NCBI GenBank assembly: GCA_902800905.1
Contig: CADCGC010000007.1
Coordinates: forward strand, 1-53,097
Reading direction: 5' to 3'
DNA: 53,097 nt
Source of the DNA: an uncultured Erysipelotrichaceae bacterium
Lineage (GTDB): Bacteria > Bacillota_I > Bacilli_A > RFN20 > CAG-826
The translations under genes were made by a program, and so were the position numbers. Positions 39,454 through 48,911 of this stretch are shown here, in pieces. Within the stretch, counting starts at the first letter, position 1. The number at the start of each line of letters is the position of its first letter. Under the pieces are notes generated by a model. That model was not told the origin of the DNA and did not search any database. It was given only the letters and a program-made list of their open reading frames with translations.

Positions 39454-41754
39454 ATGAAACGTTTCGCATTAGCGGGTAATCCTAACTGTGGTAAAACCAC
39501 ATTATTCAATAACTTAACTGGTAGTACCGCTCACGTTGGTAACTGGCCAGGCGTTACAGTCGAAAAGAAAGATGGTGTTTATAAGAAACTCGAAGAGAAT
39601 ATCGCCATTATCGACTTACCAGGTATTTATTCATTATCACCATATACAAACGAAGAAGTAATTTCTAGAAATTACATTCTCGATGAAAAACCTGACTGTG
39701 TCATTAATATCGTTGACGCAACAAACTTAGAGAGAAACCTTTATTTAACTACTCAACTATTAGAAATTGATGTTCCTGTTGTTATCGCTATCAATATGAT
39801 GGATGTCTTAGAAAAAGCTGGTGATACGTTAGATGAAAAACTCTTACAAGAAAAATTAGGAGTCCCTGTTGTTAAAATCAGTGCTTTAGAGGAATCAAAC
39901 CTCAAAGAACTTATGGAAGCTGCTTATAACGCTAGTAAATCACCAAGACAAGGTCACACAATTGTTTATAACAAAGACTTAAAACACCTCATTGGTGATG
40001 TGACTATTGCCTTTAAAGGCAAGAATGTTGAAAACCCATTATTCCACGCGGTTAAACTCGTTGAGAATGATGAGATTGAATCAAAAATGCATGAAGATCT
40101 TCTCCCAATGGTTGAAGAATTCAAAAAAACATTTAATGATGAAACATTTGGTGATGATATCGAAGCAATCATCGCTGATGAAAGATATAACTATATCTCT
40201 GATAACTTCTCAAGCGCGATTACAAGACACGTTGAGGAAGAAGAATCAAAAGTTAAAGAGACTAAATCAGATAGAATTGATAAGGTCTTGACACACAAAG
40301 TGTGGGGCTTAGTTATCTTTGCCGCTATCTTATTCTTAGTCTTCCACTTAACATTCTCCGAAAACTTCCTATTCTTAAAACAAGCATTTGAGGCTAACGG
40401 AGTTGCTCCTTGCTTTGAAGGAACAATTTATGAAGGATTGTTCTGGACTGATGCTGGTATTAATTCTCCAGGTGTCATCCTCTTTAATTTCTTCGATATG
40501 TCATTTAGCGCAATCATTGATGCTGTTAATGGCGCAATGGTGGGTGCATTAGGTGATGGACATTGGTTAACTGGATTTATCTGTGATGGTGTCCTTTCTG
40601 GCTTATTTGCTATCTTAGGATTCTTACCTCAAATCTTAGTTTTGTTCCTATTCTTCTCTATCATGGAAGATACAGGATATATGGCTCGTGTTGCCTTTAT
40701 TCTAGATAGAATCTTTAGAAAATTTGGTTTATCTGGTAGAGCGTTCATTCCAATGATTATGGGATTTGGTTGTTCGGTTCCTGCAATGATCAACACCAGA
40801 ACTCTCGCTGATGAAAATGAAAAAATCTCCACAATTAGAGTAATTCCGTTCTTCTCTTGTGGCGCGAAGCTTCCAATCTTAGTCGCTATCGCTGGTGGTG
40901 CTTGTGAAGTATTTGGATTCGCTCACGTTGATTTGATTACATACTTAATGTATGTATTTGGTGTTGTTGTCGCGATTGTTGCGGTCTTATTCTTAAGACA
41001 CACAACCCTTAAAGGTGACGCTGCTCCATTCATTATGGAGTTACCACAATATCACTGGCCACAATTCAAGGCTTTGATGATTCACCTTTGGGACAAAGCT
41101 AAACACTTCGTTAAGAAAGCATTTACCATCATCTTAGCTTCCACAATCGTTATTTGGTTCTTATCGAACTTCGGTTGGAACTGGCAAATGGTGGACAGTA
41201 TGCAAGATTCCATCCTTGCTTCAATCGGTATGTTTATTCAACCATTATTTACACCTCTTGGTTTTGGCTCTCTCTTATCACCAATTGGTTGGGTATTCGC
41301 TGTTGCGGCAATCACTGGTTTAATTGCAAAAGAAAACGTTATTGCGACATTTATTACCTTAGGTGCAGTTGCTGTTAGTGATCCTGCAATCATTGAAGCA
41401 ATTGAAGCTGATGAAGAAGGTATTACCGCGGTTGTTCAAATGATTAACGCCACTGGTATTTCTTGGCAAGGTTGTATCGCATTTATTGCCTTCAACATGC
41501 TAACCATTCCTTGCTTTGCTGCTTGTGCTACTGCTAAAGCAGAACTCAAGAAAGGTACATTCAAATACACCTTACTCTTCTGGATTATCACCTCATATAT
41601 TGGTTCATGCTTCGTTTATGTATTCTTATCATGCTTTGATGTCAATACACTCGCGTGGGCACTTCCAGTAACCTTAGGTTTAATTATTGCTGGAGTTATT
41701 ACAGTTGTTGGTATTCGTGTTTATAACAAAAAGAAGAATGTCGCGAGGGCGTAA
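39454..41754 (+). CDS. feoB: Ferrous iron transporter FeoB
   Basis: A 766-residue protein. The N-terminal G domain has GNPNCGKTT (8-16), NWPGVTVEKK, IDLPGIYSL and NMMD. A cytosolic helical region precedes about eight membrane helices. GYMARVAFILDRIFRKFGLSGRAF is the first Gate motif, and FFSCGAKLP carries the conserved Cys of the second half. FeoB imports Fe2+ coupled to GTP. The codon choice is rich in C-ending codons, which suggests good expression. A small Cys-rich membrane protein follows after two bases. Confidence 0.97.
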   Translation: MKRFALAGNPNCGKTTLFNNLTGSTAHVGNWPGVTVEKKDGVYKKLEENIAIIDLPGIYSLSPYTNEEVISRNYILDEKPDCVINIVDATNLERNLYLTTQLLEIDVPVVIAINMMDVLEKAGDTLDEKLLQEKLGVPVVKISALEESNLKELMEAAYNASKSPRQGHTIVYNKDLKHLIGDVTIAFKGKNVENPLFHAVKLVENDEIESKMHEDLLPMVEEFKKTFNDETFGDDIEAIIADERYNYISDNFSSAITRHVEEEESKVKETKSDRIDKVLTHKVWGLVIFAAILFLVFHLTFSENFLFLKQAFEANGVAPCFEGTIYEGLFWTDAGINSPGVILFNFFDMSFSAIIDAVNGAMVGALGDGHWLTGFICDGVLSGLFAILGFLPQILVLFLFFSIMEDTGYMARVAFILDRIFRKFGLSGRAFIPMIMGFGCSVPAMINTRTLADENEKISTIRVIPFFSCGAKLPILVAIAGGACEVFGFAHVDLITYLMYVFGVVVAIVAVLFLRHTTLKGDAAPFIMELPQYHWPQFKALMIHLWDKAKHFVKKAFTIILASTIVIWFLSNFGWNWQMVDSMQDSILASIGMFIQPLFTPLGFGSLLSPIGWVFAVAAITGLIAKENVIATFITLGAVAVSDPAIIEAIEADEEGITAVVQMINATGISWQGCIAFIAFNMLTIPCFAACATAKAELKKGTFKYTLLFWIITSYIGSCFVYVFLSCFDVNTLAWALPVTLGLIIAGVITVVGIRVYNKKKNVARA

Positions 41755-41756
41755 TT

Positions 41757-41945
41757 ATGTTTACAAACCCAAACACATTATGGATTGAAATCTTAGTAGT
41801 TATCGCTGTCATTGCTTTCTTAGCAACACTTATCGGCGTTTATATCTATAGGAAAGCACATCATCTTCCAACAGGTGATTGTGCGTGCTGTCACAAAAGT
41901 AAAGAACAACTACTTAAGGAATATCACAAGTATTATTCAAAATAA
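41757..41945 (+). CDS. FeoB-associated Cys-rich membrane protein
   Basis: A 62-residue protein: one transmembrane helix (about 10-31), then a cytosolic basic end with CACC (residues 43-46). Such small proteins stand at the end of feo operons in Firmicutes and are thought to replace FeoC. They may deliver or sense iron at the FeoB gate. A terminator follows. Confidence 0.82.
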   Translation: MFTNPNTLWIEILVVIAVIAFLATLIGVYIYRKAHHLPTGDCACCHKSKEQLLKEYHKYYSK

Positions 41946-41956
41946 TAACCACAAAT

Positions 41957-41988
41957 AACAGTATCGATTTATTTCGGTACTGTTTTTA
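41957..41988 (+). terminator. Terminator of the feo operon
   Basis: AACAGTATCGA and TCGGTACTGTT pair over 11 bp (one T-G) around a 6-base loop, and T5 follows. Confidence 0.85.
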
Positions 41989-42016
41989 TTGACTCCTGTA
42001 ATACAAGTGGTACAAT
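41989..42016 (+). promoter_or_regulatory. Promoter of the AbrB-ABC operon
   Basis: TTGACT, 16 bases, TACAAT with a TGG extension. Downstream, 42018-42043 is a run of three 9-base repeats (GTAAGAAAA, GTAGGAAAA, GTAAGACTA) that includes the ribosome site. Confidence 0.6.
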
Positions 42017-42044
42017 TAGTAAGAAAAGTAGGAAAAGTAAGACT

Positions 42045-42242
42045 ATGAAAAAAAATATGGAAGGCAGATTTATCGTCAGTGTTAAAGTCGGTCCCAAAGG
42101 TCAAATCACCATTCCTAAAGAAGCTAGAGAAATGTTTGACATTAAGGAAGGCGAAACGCTTATGGTGTTAGGCGATAAAGAAAGAGGAATCGCTATTGTT
42201 AAAGCGAATTCCTTATATGACATAATAGGAGGACAAAAATAA
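42045..42242 (+). CDS. AbrB/SpoVT-type DNA-binding regulator
   Basis: A 65-residue protein. SVKVGPKGQITIPKEAREMF followed by GETLMVLGDKERGIAIV is the swapped-hairpin AbrB fold, as in many transporter-linked regulators. It is the first gene of a three-gene operon with an ABC ATPase and a permease, so it probably autoregulates the transporter. Its stop overlaps the start of the next gene (TAATG). Confidence 0.85.
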   Translation: MKKNMEGRFIVSVKVGPKGQITIPKEAREMFDIKEGETLMVLGDKERGIAIVKANSLYDIIGGQK

Positions 42243-43111
42243 TGGAATGTGTCCTTAAAATCGAATCGCTCAACAAGAAATATCCAACGTTTGAATTAAA
42301 AGATGTTTCTTTTGAAGTGAAACCAGGAGAGATTATGGGCTTTATTGGCCGTAATGGTGCTGGGAAAACCACAACACTTAAAAGCATTATGAATCTCATT
42401 CATTATGAAAGTGGAAAGATATCTGCTTTTGATTTAGATATGACTGAGCACGAACTTGAAAACAAACAAAGAATCGGTTTTGCGTTAAGTGAACTTAACT
42501 ATTATCCAAATAAGACTATTAGACAATTAATGAATGTGACAAAGAAATTCTATAAGAATTTCGATGAGAAAAAATTCAATGAAGTATGTAACTTATTTAA
42601 CTTAAATTTAGATAAAAAATTAGAAGAATTATCAAGTGGCATGAAAGTTAAATACTCTGTCGCCATTGCTTTGTCACACAAAGCGGAATTATTAATTCTT
42701 GATGAGCCAACATCAGGACTTGATCCAGTTTCTAGAGATGAGATATTAGATATTTTCCGTGAGATTGTTAAAAACAAAGATCGTGCGATTCTCTTCTCAA
42801 CACATATTACAAGTGACCTAGACAAATGTGCATCTAATATTACTTATATCCATAATGGAGAAATTCTCTTTTCTGGAATGAAGAAAGACTTCGTTAGTGG
42901 TTACCTCTTTGTCAAAGACAGAACCAAAAATAAAGAGTTAGAAAAAGAATATATCGCCTTTAAAGAATTAGAAGATTTCACTGAAGGATTAATCGATATT
43001 AGTAAAAGAGACATATTTGTTAAAAATGGTGTAGAGCCACAAGAACCAGACCTTGAACAAATTATGGTCTATTTAGAAAGGAGCAAGAGCCATGAAAGCT
43101 TTGCTTTATAA
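42242..43111 (+). CDS. ABC transporter ATP-binding protein
   Basis: A 289-residue protein. Walker A is IGRNGAGKTT (near 33-42), the signature is LSSGMKVKYSVAIALSH and Walker B is LLILDEPTSGLDP. The exporter-type sequence resembles ATPases linked to small ABC-2 permeases of antibiotic or lipid transport (the YtrB/BcrA-like group). A permease overlaps its last 20 bases. The substrate is unknown; such systems often respond to cell-envelope stress, and here the regulator is AbrB-like rather than GntR-like. Confidence 0.92.
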   Translation: MECVLKIESLNKKYPTFELKDVSFEVKPGEIMGFIGRNGAGKTTTLKSIMNLIHYESGKISAFDLDMTEHELENKQRIGFALSELNYYPNKTIRQLMNVTKKFYKNFDEKKFNEVCNLFNLNLDKKLEELSSGMKVKYSVAIALSHKAELLILDEPTSGLDPVSRDEILDIFREIVKNKDRAILFSTHITSDLDKCASNITYIHNGEILFSGMKKDFVSGYLFVKDRTKNKELEKEYIAFKELEDFTEGLIDISKRDIFVKNGVEPQEPDLEQIMVYLERSKSHESFAL

Positions 43112-43796
43112 AGAATTCAAATTAGCGATGCACCCAATCTGCTATGTCTTTATTTGCATTTTCCCATTAATGATTCTCATTCCATCTTATCCAATTGCAG
43201 TGGGATTCATCTACATTCTTAGTTGTTATCCAATCATTTTCTTGGGTGCTAATAAGGGACAACAAAGCAACGATTTACTCTATTCCACCTTACTCCCTGT
43301 TCGTAAAAAGGATATTGTGCTTGCTAGAATCTTGACTATTTCAATCATTCAATTTGTTTTTATTGCAATTATGTCATGCTTATATCCAGTTGCGGTTTTG
43401 ATTAATCAAAATATCCCTCTAACCGAAGAACAAATCACTCAAGGATTAACATCAACAATTCCAGGTATTCCTTTAGAAGGATATGTCTCAATCTTAGCAA
43501 TTGCAATTCTTGGTTATGCGATTGCGGATATTATCTTCTTCCCTATTTATTACAAAAACGGAAAATCAATCGTGATGTCGACATTATTTACAATTTTTGG
43601 ATTTATATTCTATCTTGCGATATTCACAATCGTTCTCCCATATATACCAGTTATTGGAGAAGCATATAAAGGATTCCTATGTGGAGAACTTTGGATTCAA
43701 TTTACTCTCCTCGCTGGAGCGTTATTAATCTACGTTGGAATTCACTTCTTAGTGTATAAGATATCCTCTGAAAGATTAGAAAAAGTTGACTTTTAA
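43092..43796 (+). CDS. ABC-2-type permease
   Basis: A 234-residue protein with six hydrophobic segments (about 14-28, 33-50, 74-100, 128-148, 160-180 and 205-225). MKALLYKEFKLAMHP at the start and NDLLYSTLLPVRKKDIVLAR (residues 57-76) fit the ABC-2 permeases that pair with GntR or AbrB operons. It forms the membrane part of the exporter with the ATPase encoded upstream. A terminator overlaps its stop codon. Confidence 0.82.
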   Translation: MKALLYKEFKLAMHPICYVFICIFPLMILIPSYPIAVGFIYILSCYPIIFLGANKGQQSNDLLYSTLLPVRKKDIVLARILTISIIQFVFIAIMSCLYPVAVLINQNIPLTEEQITQGLTSTIPGIPLEGYVSILAIAILGYAIADIIFFPIYYKNGKSIVMSTLFTIFGFIFYLAIFTIVLPYIPVIGEAYKGFLCGELWIQFTLLAGALLIYVGIHFLVYKISSERLEKVDF

Positions 43797-43808
43797 GTCA
43801 ATTTTTTT
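43786..43808 (+). terminator. Terminator of the AbrB-ABC operon
   Basis: TTGACTT and AAGTCAA form a 7-bp stem that spans the permease stop codon, followed by seven T. Confidence 0.88.
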
Positions 43809-43837
43809 GTATTGTTTTAAAGTCAGGAGATTTAATT

Positions 43838-44695
43838 ATGACAAATTTTCAAGTCTATAGAAAAGTTTTATCGTTTTCGTTTTTGATGTTTCTAGTTGAT
43901 TTATTTGGACTAATCCTTCTTGGAGGCTCTGCAACTGCCGGATATTTCATTGCAAATAAATCATCAGATATGGCCTTAATTGGCTTAACAGTTGGTTTTG
44001 TTATTGGGATTATCTTAGCGGTCTTAGTTAATATTTTTATCGCTAGTAGAATTAAAGCCGCTCAAATCGCGATGATGGTTAAAGGTGTTACAGAAGGCTC
44101 TTTACCAGACAATACTTTCTCAGCAGGTTTTGCTGAAATTAAAGGAAGATTTGGAAGTATTATTGCGTTTTATCTTGTTACTAACGCGATTAAAGCAATC
44201 TTCAATCAAATCAGTAGAGGCATTAATAAAATTGGCACTGCATTAGGTGGACAAACTGGTAATGCGATTACATCCACAATTGACTCTGCTATTCAAACAT
44301 TACTTAGTTATCTTTGTGATTGTTGCTTAGGATGGATTTTATATCGTAAGGATGTCAGTACTGCTAAGGCAGGATGCGAAGGTGCTGTTATCTTCTTCAA
44401 ACACGGCAAAACTTTAATTCGCAATATTGGTAGAATCTTTGGTATGGGATTCTTATCACTCATTCTTATTGGTGGAGCGTTCTTTGGAATAGCAACGTTC
44501 ATGATTATTGCCGCAGCTTTTGTTGGCATTGCACTTTGGGCTATCCTTCATAGTGTACTTATTAGACCATTTATTTTAACTGGTGTTATGCGTAACTATA
44601 TGGCGTCTGGTATTGCGGATATTCCAACTGAAAAAGACTTCGCTGAACTTGATAGTAAATCACCAAGATTCGCTAAACTACACAGAAATATTTAA
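43838..44695 (+). CDS. Polytopic membrane protein of unknown function
   Basis: A 285-residue protein with AGGAG before the ATG. Hydrophobic segments lie near 10-38, 46-70, 106-118, 150-166, 198-215 and 218-245. The middle loops are Gly-rich (ISRGINKIGTALGGQTGNAI). The C-terminus is polar (PTEKDFAELDSKSPRFAKLH). It has the look of small glycerophospholipid-associated or YihY-like proteins, but no family is certain. It is monocistronic with a strong terminator. Confidence 0.65.
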   Translation: MTNFQVYRKVLSFSFLMFLVDLFGLILLGGSATAGYFIANKSSDMALIGLTVGFVIGIILAVLVNIFIASRIKAAQIAMMVKGVTEGSLPDNTFSAGFAEIKGRFGSIIAFYLVTNAIKAIFNQISRGINKIGTALGGQTGNAITSTIDSAIQTLLSYLCDCCLGWILYRKDVSTAKAGCEGAVIFFKHGKTLIRNIGRIFGMGFLSLILIGGAFFGIATFMIIAAAFVGIALWAILHSVLIRPFILTGVMRNYMASGIADIPTEKDFAELDSKSPRFAKLHRNI

Positions 44696-44712
44696 CAATG
44701 TCAAATATAATG

Positions 44713-44737
44713 AAAAGATGGCAGCTTGCCATCTTTT
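44713..44737. terminator. Bidirectional terminator between convergent genes
   Basis: AAAAGATGGCA, loop GCT, TGCCATCTTTT: a perfect 11-bp stem with A and T tracts, ending at the stop codon of the minus-strand gene. Confidence 0.93.
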
Positions 44738-46730
44738 AATTTTGCTTTGTTATTTCGCTTACGAAATCGCGATATTTATTTAAATCAGAATTCATTTGTT
44801 TAAAGTTTGTTTCAATCCATAATCCATAATCATCATTCACCAGATTAATTTGCTTCGCTAACTGATTATATTTAGTTTCGTCAAAATGATAATAATCTGA
44901 TAAAAGCATATTGATGTTATTAGAATCGGTTAGATGCCATTTGTTATCTTCTTTTATTAAATATAAATTTAATAAGTCGTTAGATTTTCCAAGCACTATG
45001 TCAGTGTAAATCTTGATATATTCATCATTTTCTTCAATTCTTCTTACTAGTGGTGAAGTTAAAACACTAGCTTTTAATAAATCGTTATCATTTGCAATTT
45101 TAAAGGAATTAACCGCTGATTTATTGAATGATCGCTTTGCGTATCCTCGTGTTGAATTAAGCGAATCCATCAATAACTTATTTGCGTCTTCTTCGTTCTT
45201 TCCTTCAAATAGATAAGCGTTCTTAAGAGCTTTAGCGAAATTAATTAAAGATATTGGTTCTCCCTTTGGATAATCCTTTTTGATGATGTCTCTTGCTAGA
45301 GGATATAAGGAAATGTTTATAATTTTGTTGATGATTGAAACAAGATTGCAATATTTCTCTTTTTCAACAACCCATTCTTCAAAAGGCAAGTTCTCGTTTA
45401 ATTTAAATGGATCTTCAACGCTTCTTCTATCAAGTTCTGGATATGGTTTGTTGATTTCTTTATCTTCCATTGACTCAAGTTTATCTAATAAGCGATAGAT
45501 ATCTTGACTTCGATAATACGGGAGAATTTCTCCTGATAATGGTCCAAGCTCTCGATTTAATGGCTTTTCTTTATGCTTAAGCAATTGTTTAACTCCAAAC
45601 TCCACAAAATTGGTGGATTTAGGATTGAAACATAAGACCGCCACAAAGAATGTTAAGGTTGAACCAAAAGGAACGTTTAAACAAAGGTCATATACATCTG
45701 ATGGAACAAAATGTTCTTTTAATATTTCTCTAACTTTTTGAATCGCATATTTTCGGTTTTTCAAATATAAATTCATTGCAACTTTAAAAGAATTTTGAAC
45801 TTGCTTTTGAATGCCAAGAATTCCTTCGCCATAACTTTCAAGATATTCATAATAATATGGTGGAAGAACACAAACATTTCTTCCGACAAGATCATAATTT
45901 TCTGCATCACATACTTTAAGAAGAGCGTTCTTTACATCGTAGAACAAATGAAAGAATGGCATTACATCAATTGCAGTTCCAATTCGATAAGCATCATCTA
46001 ATGGAATTAAACAGAAAGTATAAGTTCTCTCTTTTTCATTTGCCATAGAACTGTCCCAAGTGACATCACTATAAAATAGTCCATGAACATTATATTTATC
46101 GTCATCGATATACACTAAATTGTTAGCGTGCAAATTGCATTCGTTGTTATTTACTGAAAGATATTGATTAAAACATTTGATTCCGACGTTTTTACATAGA
46201 TATGTCATCAAATTGGCGTATCCTTCACAAACGATATAATCAGTATTCATCACCGAAAGAATATCTCTAGAGATATGAACTTCAGGAGAATCGGTATCTC
46301 TATCTTCCATTTTGTATTTCTTCTTTGCTAAATAATCATATATAGCAAGATATCTTTCTAATGGAGACAAAGAAGAAGCATTTAATTTATCGATGAGTTC
46401 ATCGAGAATCTTGTCAGCATTCATCAAATCTTGAATGGTGTAATCTCTTTTATACCCATCACTGAATTTTAAATGATAATTAATCTTTTTTAATTCGTTT
46501 TCTAAAATGATAAAGAAACCTAATTCTAAGTCAGTAAAGTTCCTTCCTTCAGCGTTTACGGAAATAGAAAAATTAATTCCCTCATTTTTGAGTCTTTCAA
46601 ATTGACTAACAATGAGAGGAATATCATTTCCGTCATATGTTTTAAAATCAATCAAATATAGAAGTCCATCTTTTTCTAAATCTTCGACCGCTACAATTTG
46701 ACTGATTTCATTAACAGTTACAGTTCTCAT
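44736..46730 (-). CDS. Cytosolic transglutaminase-like cysteine protein
   Basis: A 664-residue protein without a signal peptide or membrane helix. Cys168 in IVCEGYANLM, His201 in CNLHANNL and Asp222 in YSDVTWDSS match the Cys-His-Asp triad of the transglutaminase/peptidase-like fold. The domain covers about 110-240. Residues 1-105 and 260-664 match nothing I recognise; the C-terminal part is helical with many Asn and Lys. Enzymes of this fold are usually exported or peptidoglycan-linked, so a long cytosolic form is unusual. The promoter has a TATTAT box 6 bases before the ATG, so a leaderless message is predicted. Confidence 0.65.
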   Translation of the reverse strand: MRTVTVNEISQIVAVEDLEKDGLLYLIDFKTYDGNDIPLIVSQFERLKNEGINFSISVNAEGRNFTDLELGFFIILENELKKINYHLKFSDGYKRDYTIQDLMNADKILDELIDKLNASSLSPLERYLAIYDYLAKKKYKMEDRDTDSPEVHISRDILSVMNTDYIVCEGYANLMTYLCKNVGIKCFNQYLSVNNNECNLHANNLVYIDDDKYNVHGLFYSDVTWDSSMANEKERTYTFCLIPLDDAYRIGTAIDVMPFFHLFYDVKNALLKVCDAENYDLVGRNVCVLPPYYYEYLESYGEGILGIQKQVQNSFKVAMNLYLKNRKYAIQKVREILKEHFVPSDVYDLCLNVPFGSTLTFFVAVLCFNPKSTNFVEFGVKQLLKHKEKPLNRELGPLSGEILPYYRSQDIYRLLDKLESMEDKEINKPYPELDRRSVEDPFKLNENLPFEEWVVEKEKYCNLVSIINKIINISLYPLARDIIKKDYPKGEPISLINFAKALKNAYLFEGKNEEDANKLLMDSLNSTRGYAKRSFNKSAVNSFKIANDNDLLKASVLTSPLVRRIEENDEYIKIYTDIVLGKSNDLLNLYLIKEDNKWHLTDSNNINMLLSDYYHFDETKYNQLAKQINLVNDDYGLWIETNFKQMNSDLNKYRDFVSEITKQN

Positions 46731-46736
46731 ACACTA

Positions 46737-46742
46737 ATAATA
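46737..46742 (-). promoter_or_regulatory. -10 box of the transglutaminase-like gene
   Basis: On the minus strand TATTAT ends 6 bases before the ATG (TAGTGT in between). There is no ribosome site. Confidence 0.5.
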
Positions 46743-46765
46743 ATTAGAATTAACCTATTAAAGCA

Positions 46766-46790
46766 ACAAAAAAAGGAGCATTTGCTCCTT
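46766..46790 (-). terminator. Terminator of the TerB-like gene
   Basis: On the minus strand AAGGAGCA, AA, TGCTCCTT then seven T. Confidence 0.9.
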
Positions 46791-46808
46791 CTTATGCTAA
46801 ATTGATAA

Positions 46809-47231
46809 TTAAGCTTCTAAACGTTTGAATAACGCGATTTCTTTTTCTCCGAGGTGATTGTCGGCTGCAAAGAAGACAGCAGCAAATCTTAAAGCAGCTT
46901 CTTTTGCATCTTTTTCGAGTGAATCAACGATTTCATCGATTGCACTGATGAAAGATTCATCGTGAGCGTTCTTGGTCATTGAAGCAAATTCATATTCATC
47001 GGTGTCAACACCAGTGGCGGCTTCAAATAAATCTAATTCTTCTTTTGTTCCAAAACGATCAGCACCAGCAGCGAGTCTCACTAACATTGTTGCGAAAGCG
47101 ACGACTTCTTTCTTGCCATAACCTGCTCTATCCATTTTTTCGCCAAAAGCAGCGTATGCTTCACGTCCTTTTTCGATCAATTGTTCTTTTCTTAAACCTT
47201 TGTATTCTTCAAATAATTGTTCGATTTTCAT
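46809..47231 (-). CDS. TerB-like all-helical protein
   Basis: A 140-residue acidic helical protein with AGGAG before the ATG. VAFATMLVRLAAGADRFGTKEE (about 43-64) and the C-terminal AVFFAADNHLGEKEIALFKR have the two-fold helical hairpin and acidic-loop pattern of TerB-type domains. TerB-like proteins act as metal- or membrane-linked regulators in stress operons, but no Ter neighbours are present. It is monocistronic with its own terminator. The function is not known. Confidence 0.5.
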   Translation of the reverse strand: MKIEQLFEEYKGLRKEQLIEKGREAYAAFGEKMDRAGYGKKEVVAFATMLVRLAAGADRFGTKEELDLFEAATGVDTDEYEFASMTKNAHDESFISAIDEIVDSLEKDAKEAALRFAAVFFAADNHLGEKEIALFKRLEA

Positions 47232-47302
47232 TTTTTATCTCCTATCGGTTTCGCGATATATTATAAAATATATTTTTTCTTTTGACTACAACAAATATTA
47301 TT

Positions 47303-47330
47303 AAAAAAGAACCAAGGTTAAACTTGGTTC
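47303..47330 (-). terminator. Terminator of the FAD oxidoreductase gene
   Basis: On the minus strand GAACCAAG, TTTAAC, CTTGGTTC then six T. Confidence 0.92.
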
Positions 47331-47349
47331 AATTTTGTTTGATATTAGA

Positions 47350-48813
47350 TTAGAAGAATCTTCCAATGATATCTTTGCTAGCAGCACAGGTATCTTCCAT
47401 ATCACCGAAGGAGATAATTTCACCTGCGTAATATGTATTCTTGTTACCTTGTAAAGCTTCAAGTTTGTCATACCAACCATCTGCGTAATCTTTAGCAGAA
47501 ACGTGTGGGCAGTAGTAGACTTCTTGTGGATATAACTTCTCTTTGATTGGGAAGCCGACTTTTTCCATATCTTCGTCCATGGTCTTTTGTGCGAATTCAT
47601 AGGTGACATCAGGTGTACCAGTGTGGTTCGCTAAAGCGTAGACGGTGACTGGGCAGTCATTACCAAGATGTTGCCATCTATTGTAATAGACCATTGCGTG
47701 TCCGAGTTTTTCTGGGACCATGTTTTCAACAAGGTAACCGGAGATAACTGGGCTCTTGCCTTCTTCGAAGGTGGCGATATAGTCGATATATCTTTCGTGG
47801 ATGATTCTGCCGAATAAGTCTTTTTCTTCTTCGGTTGCGTCAGCGTATTTCGCAAAGAGATCAAGTGGTGTGGTGACGATTAAGTTATCGAATTCCTCGA
47901 CCTTTTCTTTTCCGTCTTTACCTTTAACAGTAACTTTAATCTTTGCGCCTTCTGGACGTTCAACTTTTACAACTTCAGTTTGTAACACGGCTGGATGTTG
48001 TAATTTATCATTAACGTGAACATAGATTTGTTGAGTTCCATCTTGCCATGTCCATAATTGCATATTGACGAATTCTAACGCAGTAGTGACGTCGAGATAT
48101 TTCATGACTAATGCGGTTGGAATTTCATCAAAGAAGCCATAACCGAATGAAGTGAATGGGGCAATCCAAATTCTTTGGACTTCTTCAACACCGTTGAGTT
48201 TGCAGAATTCTGCAAATGGTAAGGCTAAATCTTTAAGATTTGGGTTTGTTCCTTTAATGTAATTTGGGAATGATGTTTCTTTAGTAGCACCACAGTGTCC
48301 ATCAACACCTTTAGAGATACCGAAGTATTCACCTTTAGCGACACCTAAGTGTCCATAGCAGTCGTAGCCGACATATTTTGTTTGCATTAACTTGTTAAGT
48401 TTTTTCATTTGTTTCTTTAACTTAACTAAGCCAAGTAACTTCTTAATTGAGAAGTCAACTTTTGGTTCAAATGGATGATCGATTTCACCAGTGGCTTTAC
48501 GGAACTCTCTTCTCATATTTGGTTCGCCTGGTTTGAAATCTGGACCTTTGTGGTAGTAGCCACCAAATTCTTCCATTTCACTAACAGCATGATAGGTGAT
48601 AGCACCCATAATAGCGCCGGTTTCGAAGCTTCTTTCTTCTTCGACACCATTGTGTTTTACTTTAATTTTTGGTGACCAACATTTTCCACCGACTTTGTTT
48701 AATTTTTCGTAAATAACATAGTTAGTGTATCCTTTTTTCTCAAGATACATAGCAGCAGAAAGACCAGCAGGTCCTGCACCAATAATACAGATTCTCTGTT
48801 TTAAATCGCTCAT
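47350..48813 (-). CDS. FAD-dependent amine-oxidase-type oxidoreductase
   Basis: A 487-residue protein. IIGAGPAGLSAAMYLEKKG (10-28) is the dinucleotide-binding fold, and VGGKCWSP follows as in the flavin amine oxidase/desaturase superfamily. DNLIVTTPLDLF and the C-terminal TYYAGEIISFGDMED match the FAD-closing segment. It acts in the cytosol, oxidising or rearranging an unknown substrate. An AAGGAGC ribosome site precedes the ATG. Codon use is rich in C-ending codons, which suggests high expression. The amine versus carotenoid-like substrate cannot be decided. Confidence 0.82.
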   Translation of the reverse strand: MSDLKQRICIIGAGPAGLSAAMYLEKKGYTNYVIYEKLNKVGGKCWSPKIKVKHNGVEEERSFETGAIMGAITYHAVSEMEEFGGYYHKGPDFKPGEPNMRREFRKATGEIDHPFEPKVDFSIKKLLGLVKLKKQMKKLNKLMQTKYVGYDCYGHLGVAKGEYFGISKGVDGHCGATKETSFPNYIKGTNPNLKDLALPFAEFCKLNGVEEVQRIWIAPFTSFGYGFFDEIPTALVMKYLDVTTALEFVNMQLWTWQDGTQQIYVHVNDKLQHPAVLQTEVVKVERPEGAKIKVTVKGKDGKEKVEEFDNLIVTTPLDLFAKYADATEEEKDLFGRIIHERYIDYIATFEEGKSPVISGYLVENMVPEKLGHAMVYYNRWQHLGNDCPVTVYALANHTGTPDVTYEFAQKTMDEDMEKVGFPIKEKLYPQEVYYCPHVSAKDYADGWYDKLEALQGNKNTYYAGEIISFGDMEDTCAASKDIIGRFF

Positions 48814-48898
48814 ATAAAAATATGCTCCTTGTATAATTAAATGATAACCCCGTTATTTAAAAAAATGAATAAATATTTTTCTTTAAAGAAAATAGGAC

Positions 48899-48904
48899 TA
48901 TAAT
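48899..48904 (+). promoter_or_regulatory. -10 box of mntP, leaderless arrangement
   Basis: TATAAT ends 7 bases before ATG 48912. No Shine-Dalgarno sequence or manganese riboswitch can fit in the gap. Confidence 0.6.
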
Positions 48905-48911
48905 ACGGAAT

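Noticed and set aside
44583..44783. Plus-strand reading frame across the convergent terminator
   Set aside because: It reads through an 11-bp terminator stem and overlaps two good genes.
48841..48911. Manganese riboswitch (yybP-ykoY) in front of mntP
   Set aside because: The -10 box ends 7 bases before the ATG, so no leader RNA exists to hold a riboswitch.
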